DNA from: Chloroflexota bacterium
GTDB lineage: Bacteria; Chloroflexota; Dormibacteria; Aeolococcales; Aeolococcaceae
Direction: 5' to 3'
Assembly: GCA_005889515.1 (NCBI GenBank)
Contig: VBHE01000313.1
Location: 1-10,843 of the forward strand
Length of the DNA stretch: 10,843 nt
The position numbers and the translations under genes were made by a program. How positions within the stretch are numbered: the first letter of the stretch is position 1; each line of letters starts with the position of its first letter. Below, piece after piece: positions 1 through 5,474 of this stretch. The notes under the pieces were generated by a model. That model was not told where the DNA came from. It worked only from the letters and a program-made list of their open reading frames with translations, and searched no databases.

Positions 1-218
1 AGCGGTCGGGGATCACGGGTGAGAGCAAGCGAGTGGTCGAGCGGCGGTCTGCCCGTCACCCGCCGGACGGGGATGGCACAGTCGCCATGACCGGCGACTG
101 TGCATACGTCGACGCCACGGCGCTGGAGCGCGGCGCGGAGCCCACAGACGTATCGGCCCTGGCCGCCGATCGGCGGGGCGTCGTCGTAGGTGGCGATGAC
201 GGCCCGCAGGCTAGACAC
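1..218 (-). CDS. GT4-type glycosyltransferase, N-terminal fragment (runs off the left edge)
   Basis: An open frame of 72 codons begins at GTG 218-216 and continues without a stop to the window edge. After a few residues it reads RAVIATYDDAPPIGGQGRYV, then a GLRAALQRRGVDV stretch. This resembles the first strand, glycine-rich loop and first helix (GG.GR.V..L...L..RGH.V) of GT-B fold family 4 glycosyltransferases, which transfer sugars from nucleotide-sugar donors to lipids or glycans on the cytosolic face of the membrane. An AGGGGAG Shine-Dalgarno-like run lies about 5 nt upstream of the GTG. The start overlaps the PAP2 stop codon by 8 bp, so the two genes are probably co-transcribed and translationally coupled. 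Only the acceptor-side N-terminus is visible, so donor, acceptor and exact family cannot be stated. The assignment rests on this short motif and on gene order. Confidence 0.62.
   Translation of the reverse strand, partial: MSSLRAVIATYDDAPPIGGQGRYVCGLRAALQRRGVDVCTVAGHGDCAIPVRRVTGRPPLDHSLALTRDPRP
76..103. repeat. Perfect 11-bp inverted repeat with 6-nt loop
   Basis: Arms gcacagtcgcc (76-86) and ggcgactgtgc (93-103) are exact reverse complements around atgacc. The structure lies inside the partial glycosyltransferase coding sequence, about 115 bp after its start. It could be a strong mRNA hairpin, a protein-binding palindrome or chance in GC-rich DNA. No function is assigned. Confidence 0.5.
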
Positions 219-850
219 GAGGGCTCCCCTGGAGGCGCGGGACGGCGGCGACGGCGAGGGCGGCGACGACACCGAGCAGGACGCCGCCGATGACGTCGGA
301 GACCCAATGCTCGTTGAGGTACACGCGCGAGCAGGCGAGCTCGACCACGTAGGCCACGGAGGAGCACGGTGCGGCTTCGCCGGCTGCCGGAAAGGACGAG
401 CGCGGTGCCGAGCGCGAGCGCGGTGCCGCGCAGCATGTGACCGCTGGGGAAGGACCCGCGCCCCACCTCCTCGACACCGAGCGCGATGACGCTGCGGGAC
501 ACACCGTGCGGCCCTGGATGGTCGAGCCTCATCTTGAGGAGCACCTCGACGACCGAGCCCGCGACGACACCGGCGGCGAGCGTCAGCGCCTGCCGCCGCC
601 GGCGCCGCGCCAGCTGGGTGGCGCCGACCAGAAGCGTGAGCCAGGCGAGCGATATCGGCACGGACGCGGTCACCGCGATGAGGGAGAGGGCGACGTCCGT
701 GGCGTGCCCGGTGGTGCGCCGGGCCGCCGATGCCACGTCGTGGTCGAGACCGTTCAGCACCCCCGCCGCGGTGAGCGCCGTGCAGAGCACGAAGAGCCCG
801 AGAGCCACGCCGACGCCGACCCGTGCGTTTCGGCCGCTCAGCGCTGGCAC
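211..850 (-). CDS. PAP2-family membrane phosphatase, frameshifted near 360-366
   Basis: This is an integral membrane phosphatase of the PAP2 superfamily, whose members dephosphorylate phosphatidic acid, undecaprenyl pyrophosphate or similar lipid phosphates. The chosen GTG start (850-848) lies inside the 3' end of fpg, a 13-bp overlap. Several hydrophobic helices follow. Motif 2 is FPSGHMLRGTA and motif 3 is SRVYLNEHWVSD, whose His is the expected nucleophile. Motif 1 reads KMRLDHPGP, with His where KxxxxxxRP normally has Arg. Motifs 1 and 2 lie in one frame and motif 3 in another. The switch falls around ctcctcc at 361-366. Dropping one base restores TVLSVAYVVELACSRVYLNEHW as two joined halves and gives a product of about 212 residues, normal for the family. 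The stop is TAG at 213-211. It lies between fpg and a glycosyltransferase gene, so a role in lipid-linked glycan metabolism is plausible but inferred. The indel may be a sequence error or a real lesion. Confidence 0.75.
540..599. repeat. 60-bp direct repeat, copy A (in PAP2 gene)
   Basis: This segment is identical, base for base, to 1031-1090. Identity ends at 539/1030 and at 600/1091. On the minus strand it encodes RRQALTLAAGVVAGSVVEVL. Here it forms a natural hydrophobic segment that leads into PAP2 motif 1, so this copy looks like the original. Confidence 0.95.
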
Positions 851-1626
851 ACCGGGCAGTAGGTGGTGGCACGCCCGGCGACGACGGTGCGCCGGAGCAC
901 GGTGCCGCATGCGAGGCACGGCAGCCCGCCGCGTCCGTACACGCGCAGCTCCTCCTGGTGGTTGCCCTTGGCATCCCAGAGGTCGCGGTAGTCGTCGATC
1001 GTCGAGCCGCGGTTGCGGATGGCGATCCGCAGCACCTCGACGACCGAGCCCGCGACGACACCGGCGGCGAGCGTCAGCGCCTGCCGCCGCAGCCCGGCGA
1101 CGCCGCGCTGGTCGAGGAGCGCCGCCTTCACCGTCCGGGTGGTCCGCCGCAGCAAGGCGTCGAGCCGCTGCACGGTGAACTCCTCGCCGAGCGGCTCGAC
1201 CCCGAGTGCGGGGATGAGTCGCGCGGCGCGCAGCGCGTCCGGGTCGCCGAGCATCACCCGCCCGAAGCGGCGGGCGTCGGCGAAGCGCAGCTCGCGGCCG
1301 TCGTCGAGCAGGGCGCGGAGGTGGGTGTGGGGACGCTCGGGAGCCGCGGCATCACACACCTCGAGGTGCCCGGTCATCCCCAGGTGGACGATCAGCGCCT
1401 CGCTCTCCACCTCCGCCGCGCCGTCGCGCGCGAGCACGCAGTGGATGTACTTCCCGCTGCGCCGCACCGCGGCGAACGACGCCCCTGGCAGAGCGGCGGC
1501 GAGCGCCTCGGGAGAGGGGTAGCGGAACACCGACGACGCGGCGTGGGGGACGGCGACGACGCTGCGCCCCTCGACCTCGGCGCGCAGGTCGCGGACCACG
1601 GTCTCGACTTCGGGAAGCTCGGGCAC
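838..1626 (-). CDS. mutM: Formamidopyrimidine-DNA glycosylase (Fpg/MutM), core replaced by copied PAP2 sequence
   Basis: Fpg excises oxidised purines such as 8-oxoguanine and formamidopyrimidines, then nicks the abasic site by beta,delta-elimination. The start is GTG, giving MPELPEVETVVRDL. The catalytic N-terminal Pro and adjacent Glu are present, as are GKYIH (Lys59), LIVHLGMTG and RRFGRV. The C-terminal zinc finger has CLAC and CPVC pairs (residues 237-240 and 257-260). After LLDQRGVAGL (residue 179) the family continues with GNIYADEAL and the rest of the helix-two-turn-helix up to REVL, about 39 residues. Here those are replaced by 20 residues identical to part of the neighbouring PAP2 protein (180-199). 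Normal Fpg sequence then resumes at RIAIRNRGST. The frame is intact, but the DNA-binding H2TH and its conserved Asn are gone and the product is 262 residues instead of about 280. Activity is unlikely if the sequence is real. The gene starts 13 bp after polA, a common pairing, and overlaps PAP2 downstream. Confidence 0.9.
   Translation of the reverse strand: MPELPEVETVVRDLRAEVEGRSVVAVPHAASSVFRYPSPEALAAALPGASFAAVRRSGKYIHCVLARDGAAEVESEALIVHLGMTGHLEVCDAAAPERPHTHLRALLDDGRELRFADARRFGRVMLGDPDALRAARLIPALGVEPLGEEFTVQRLDALLRRTTRTVKAALLDQRGVAGLRRQALTLAAGVVAGSVVEVLRIAIRNRGSTIDDYRDLWDAKGNHQEELRVYGRGGLPCLACGTVLRRTVVAGRATTYCPVCQR
1031..1090. repeat. 60-bp direct repeat, copy B (inside fpg)
   Basis: A perfect copy of 540-599, same orientation, 491 bp apart start to start. 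It is read in the same frame as in PAP2 and occupies Fpg residues 180-199, where family members have the H2TH motif. The encoded EVL at its end matches the REVL that Fpg proteins usually have at this point, so a short stretch of shared sequence may have guided the join. Confidence 0.95.
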
Positions 1627-1639
1627 GGACGCCGTGCCC

Positions 1640-4404
1640 CTACCCGGCGGAGGGGGACAGTGGAGTCATGTCCCGCCAGTTGTCGCCGACCTTGACATCG
1701 ACGTCGAGCGGTACCACCAGCTCGGCGGCCCCGCCCATCGCCTCGCGGAGCAGCGCCGCCAGCGGCTCGACCTCCTCGCGCGGCGCCTCGAGCACCAGCT
1801 CGTCGTGCACCTGGAGGAGCAGCCGCGCGGCCATCCCGCTCTCGCGCAGGGCCTGGTCGGTGCGGATCATCCCCAGCTTCATGATGTCGGCGGCAGTGCC
1901 CTGCATCGGCATGTTCACCGCCATCCGCTCCGCCGCCTGGCGCAGCTGCCGGTTGGCGGCACGGATGTCGGGGATGTAGCGCCGGCGTCCGAAGACGGTC
2001 TCGACGTAGCCCCACTCGCGGGCGAAGTTGCGGATGCCCTCGAGGTAGGCGGCGATCGCGCCGAAGCTCTGGAAGTAGGCGGCGATGAAGGCGCCCGCCT
2101 CCTCCCGGCTCATCCCGGTGTCGCGCGCCAGGCCGAAGTCGCTGAGGCCGTACATCACTCCGAAGTTCACGACCTTGGCGCTGCGCCGCATCTCGGCGGT
2201 GACCTCCTCGGGGGCGACCCCGCCGACCGCGGCGGCGGTGCGGCGGTGGATGTCCTGGCCGCTGCGGAACGCGTCGATGAGCTCCGGCTCACCGCTGACG
2301 TGGGCGACGACGCGCAGCTCGATCTGCGAGTAGTCGGCGCTCACCAGCACCTGTCCGCGGTCGGGGACGAAGGCGCTGCGCACCCGCTGGCCCCACTCGC
2401 TGCGCAGCGGGACGTTCTGGAGGTTGGGGTCGGCGGAGGAGAGCCGCCCGGTGGTGGCGACGGTCTGGTTGAAGGTGGTGTGCACCCGGCCGTCGCGCTC
2501 GCGGAGCAGGGGCAGGGCGTCGACGTAGGTGCCCTTGAGCTTGGTCAGCTGCCGCCACTCGAGGATGAGATCGACGATGGGGTGCTCCTCGCGGAGTGCC
2601 TCGAGGGTGTCGGCGTCGGTGCTCCTGCCCGTCTTGATCCGCCGGCCGGCGGCGAGGCCGAGGTCGTCGTAGAGGAGGCGCTGGAGCTGCTGCGGGCTGC
2701 CGACGTTGAAGGTGTGCCCGCTGAGCTCGTACATCTCCGCCTCGAGCGCCTGGATGCGCAGGTGCAGCTCCCGGCTCATGGCGCCGAGCGAGCCGTCGTC
2801 CACGGCGATGCCGAGCACCTCCATGTCGGCGAGGATGGGCACGAGGGGGAGCTCCATCTCGTCGTGGAGCCGGCGCATCGACCCGCGGTGCGCAGCGGCC
2901 CCATGAGCGCGGCGTAGCGGCCGAAGTGGGAGGCCGCCTCCTGGACGCCGAGCTGGGCGGGGCGGCGCGCGGTGCGGCCCGAGCCGAGGAGCACCTCCTC
3001 GCCGTCGAGACGCGCCTCGCAGAGCTCCTCGGCGAGGATGTTCAGCGGGGGCACCCGGGTGCGGGTGTTGACCAGGTAGGCGATGAGCAGCAGGTCGGTG
3101 TCACAGCCGGCGACCCGGACCCCGCGGCCCCGCCAGGCGAGCAGCTCGCGCTTGAGGTCGTACGCGGTCTTGGCGACGCCGGGGTCGGCGAGGAGGGCGG
3201 TGACGGCGGCGACCGCCGAGGTGTCCGCCCGCTCCTGCCCGGCGTCCCCGAGGGCGCCGGGATCGTGGTCGACGGGGACGTACCAGGCGCGCTCGGCGTC
3301 GTCGAGGGTGGCGAGGGCGACCCCGACCACCGCGCCGCGCCGCGCCGGCTCCTCGACGAGGGTGCGCACCGCCATCCGCCCCGCGGCGCGCAGCCGGTCG
3401 GCCATCTCGTGCGCCTGGGCGCCGGTGGTGACCACGGTGACGTGGGTCGCCGACGGGGCGGGGACGAGGGGCAGCGAGACCTGGCCGGTCGCCGGGACCA
3501 TCGCCCCCGGCAGGGGCCCCGACGGGACGCCGAGGCCGCCGCCGGGGAGGCGGGGGATCAGGCTGCGGAACTCGAGCTCCTCGAAGAGGTCGCGGGCGCG
3601 CTCGCGGTCGTACTCGCCGAGGCGGGCGCCCTCGAGGTCGAGGGGCACGTCGAGGTCGCGGACGATCGTCGCCATCCGCTTGCTGACGAGCGCCTGGCCG
3701 GCGTGCTCCTCGAGCGCGCGGCTCACCCTGCCGGGCTTCATCGAGGGCACCGCCGCGAGGATGCTCTCCACCGTGCCGTACTCCGCCACCAGCGACTTGG
3801 CGGTCTTCTCGCCGATCCCCGGCACCCCGGGGATGTTGTCGCTCACGTCCCCCTGGAGCGCCTTGAAGTCGACCACGAGGGGGGGCTCGAAGCCGTAGCG
3901 CTCGCGCACCTTCTCGAGGTCGTAGACGATGGTGTCGGTGATGCCCCGGCGGGTCGCGTAGACCTGGGTGTGCTCGGTGACCAGCTGGAGGGCGTCGAGG
4001 TCGCCGGTGAGGATGAGCACGTCGAGCCCCAGCTCCTCCCCGCGCCGGCTCAGGGTGCCGATGACGTCGTCCGCCTCGAAGCCGGGCAGCTCGACGACGG
4101 GGATGCCGAGGACGTCGACCACGGCGCGGCTCAGCGGGAGCTGGCTGACCAGCTCGGAGGGCATCGGCGGCCGCTGCGCCTTGTAGGCGGCGAACTCCTC
4201 GTGACGAAAGGTGGGCCCCTTGGGGTCGAAGGCGGCGATCGCGTAGACGGGGCTGTGCTCGGCGAACACCTTGAGGAGCATCGAGGTGAACCCGTAGGCG
4301 GCGTTGGTCATCTGGCCGCGGCTGTTGCTGAGCGCGGGCATCGCGAAGAAGGCCCGGTAGACCAGCGCGTGGCCGTCGATGAGCAGCAGGGTCTCGCGCG
4401 GCAC
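1640..4404 (-). CDS. polA: DNA polymerase I (PolA), split by a frameshift near 2880-2900
   Basis: PolA fills gaps in repair and removes Okazaki primers. The start is GTG at 4404, giving MPRETLLLIDGHALVYRAFF. Residues 1 to about 290 are the 5' nuclease: LLLIDGHA, FEADDVIG, ILTGDLDALQL and the GDVSDNIPGVPGIGEKTA helix-hairpin-helix. The 3'-5' exonuclease-like domain follows but lacks the DxE metal site (AVRTLVEEP instead), so proofreading is predicted absent, as in Taq and many high-GC bacteria. The polymerase domain is complete: motif A SADYSQIELR (about 2340-2305), motif B RRSAKVVNFGVMYG (about 2190-2147) and motif C QVHDE (1813-1799). The first frame runs to GRYAALMGPLRTA. The polymerase domain resumes in another frame at MRRLHDEMELPLVPILADME. 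One extra base near 2880-2890 would join them into about 918 residues, the usual length. A consensus error is likelier than real loss. It is the first gene of the polA-fpg-PAP2-GT unit. Confidence 0.93.
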
Positions 4405-4411
4405 GACGCGC

Positions 4412-4417
4412 TATGGT
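4412..4417 (+). promoter_or_regulatory. Putative -10 box TATGGT for a leaderless pterin synthase transcript
   Basis: TATGGT ends 8 nt before the ATG at 4426, which puts a transcription start at or within 1-2 nt of the A of ATG. No Shine-Dalgarno sequence is present. Any -35 contacts would fall inside the polA coding sequence. It sits in a gcgctat context that recurs before the next gene. Confidence 0.5.
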
Positions 4418-4418
4418 A
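4413..4418 (-). promoter_or_regulatory. Putative -10 box TACCAT for a leaderless polA transcript
   Basis: Read on the minus strand, TACCAT ends 8 nt before the polA GTG at 4404. It shares five bases with the plus-strand TATGGT box, so RNA polymerase could probably melt this site in only one direction at a time. No Shine-Dalgarno is visible before polA. Confidence 0.42.
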
Positions 4419-4425
4419 GCCGCCG

Positions 4426-4905
4426 ATGGCCTGCGAGCCCGAGGTGACGGTGCTGGTCGACAAGGGGTCGATCGGCTTCTCCGCCGCCCACTTCAGCATC
4501 GTCGAGACCGGTTCCGAGCCGCTCCACGGGCACAACTACCAGGTCTCGCTCCGCGCCCGCGGGCCCCTGCGCGCCGACGGCACGGTGATCGACTTCGGGA
4601 TCCTCAAGGCGGCGCTGCGCGCCGAGTGCGACCTCCTCGACCACCGCATGCTCGTCCCCACCGCCAGCCCGGAGGTCGCGGTCAGCGAGCCGGCCGCGGG
4701 GGAGGTCGAGGTCCGCGAGGGAGGGCGCCGTTTCCTGTTTCCCGCCTCCGACACGCGCCTGCTGCCGGTGCGCAACACGACCTGCGAGTGCCTCGCCGAG
4801 ATGCTCCTGGCGCGGCTGCGCGAACGCCTCGGCGAGGCCCCCGTCCGCCTCGAGCTGACCGTCGAGGAGAGCCCCGGTCAGGGAGCGACGGTCACGGAGC
4901 CCTGA
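4426..4905 (+). CDS. 6-pyruvoyl-tetrahydropterin synthase / QueD-like protein lacking the usual catalytic Cys
   Basis: This 159-residue protein has the T-fold signature of the PTPS/QueD family. These enzymes act on 7,8-dihydroneopterin triphosphate, giving 6-carboxytetrahydropterin for queuosine and other deazapurines, or pyruvoyl- or hydroxymethyl-pterins. The zinc ligands are His22 (FSAAHFS) and His34/His36 (PLHGHNY). VIDFG, LLDHRML and TTCECLAEML (Glu121) match the rest of the active site. Canonical members have CxxxHGH. Here the Cys position is Ser30, with Glu31 next to it (TGSEPLHGH). The stretch after LDHRML (ASPEVAVSEPAAGEVEV, then LFPASDTRLLPVRNTT) resembles archaeal-type paralogues more than classical QueD. 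The start is fixed by the 21-bp gap to divergent polA. No queuosine or folate neighbours are in view, so the product is uncertain. A PTPS-III-like or archaeal pterin enzyme is as likely as QueD. Confidence 0.85.
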   Translation: MACEPEVTVLVDKGSIGFSAAHFSIVETGSEPLHGHNYQVSLRARGPLRADGTVIDFGILKAALRAECDLLDHRMLVPTASPEVAVSEPAAGEVEVREGGRRFLFPASDTRLLPVRNTTCECLAEMLLARLRERLGEAPVRLELTVEESPGQGATVTEP

Positions 4906-4910
4906 GGCGC

Positions 4911-4916
4911 TATCAT
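4911..4916 (+). promoter_or_regulatory. Putative -10 box TATCAT for a leaderless nuclease transcript
   Basis: TATCAT lies in the 17-bp gap between the pterin synthase stop and the ATG at 4923, ending 6 nt before the ATG. There is no Shine-Dalgarno sequence in the gap. The bases gcgctat (4907-4913) repeat exactly those before the pterin synthase (4408-4414), followed in both by T and then AGCC. A clear -35 was not seen. Confidence 0.5.
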
Positions 4917-4922
4917 CAGCCC

Positions 4923-5456
4923 ATGTCCGAGCTCATCGAGATGACGGTCGACAGCATCCGCGTCCACATGCCCACGGGGCAGCACGTGGTGATCCTCAAG
5001 GAGAAGGAGGCGGAGCGCTACCTGCCCATCTGGATCGGCATCAACGAGGCCAACGCGATCGCGCTGCGCATCACCGGGATCACCCCGGAGCGCCCCATCA
5101 CCCACGACCTGCTGGTGAACATCCTCGGCGCCGTCGACGTCACCGTCGACCGCATCGTGGTCACCTCTCTGAGCAACGACGTCTTCTTCGCGCGGATCAT
5201 GGCCCGCCTCGACGGCCGCGCCCTCGACATCGACGCCCGCCCCTCCGACGCGATCGCCGTGGCCGTCCGGGTGGGGGCGCGCATCTTCGTCGCCGACGAC
5301 GTCCTCGAGCGCGCCGGCGTTCTCCCCGAGGCCGACAAGGAGGGCGGCGAGGCCGAGAAGCCCGCCGAGGACGACGAGAAGCTCACCGTCTTCCGCGAGA
5401 TGATCAACTCCATGGACCTCCCCGACCTCGGCAAGGACGAGCCGGGCGAAAGCTAG
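4923..5456 (+). CDS. Bifunctional nuclease family protein (DUF151/BFN)
   Basis: This 177-residue protein starts MSELIEMTVDSIRVHMPTGQ and contains the whole DUF151 domain over about residues 1-135: VVILKEKEAERYLPIWIG, NEANAIAL, PITHDLLVNIL, VDRIVVTSLSNDVFFARI, and DIDARPSDAIAVAVRVG. Plant relatives have RNase and DNase activity in vitro. Bacterial members are widespread and conserved, but their role is not settled. The last 40 residues form an acidic Glu/Asp/Lys-rich linker and a short amphipathic tail (KLTVFREMINSMDLPDLG), a common ending in this family. It follows the pterin synthase by 17 bp but seems to have its own leaderless promoter. It converges with the GH18 gene, whose stop is 9 bp away. 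Confidence 0.92.
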   Translation: MSELIEMTVDSIRVHMPTGQHVVILKEKEAERYLPIWIGINEANAIALRITGITPERPITHDLLVNILGAVDVTVDRIVVTSLSNDVFFARIMARLDGRALDIDARPSDAIAVAVRVGARIFVADDVLERAGVLPEADKEGGEAEKPAEDDEKLTVFREMINSMDLPDLGKDEPGES

Positions 5457-5458
5457 CC

Positions 5459-5474
5459 CGGCCGCTCAGGGCCG
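5459..5474. terminator. Possible short bidirectional terminator hairpin
   Basis: CGGCC (5459-5463) and GGCCG (5470-5474) can pair around a 6-nt loop, in the gap between two convergent stop codons and running into the end of the GH18 gene. The stem is short and no U-tract follows, so intrinsic termination is weakly supported. Confidence 0.22.

Noticed and set aside
851..919. ATG at 919 as the PAP2 start
   Set aside because: It would add an Arg/His-rich, non-hydrophobic extension overlapping fpg by 82 bp. GTG at 850 gives a normal short N-terminus.
1634..4419. Two long plus-strand frames opposite polA
   Set aside because: Translations are His/Gly/Glu/Val-rich artefacts of high-GC codons. The minus strand carries all PolA motifs.
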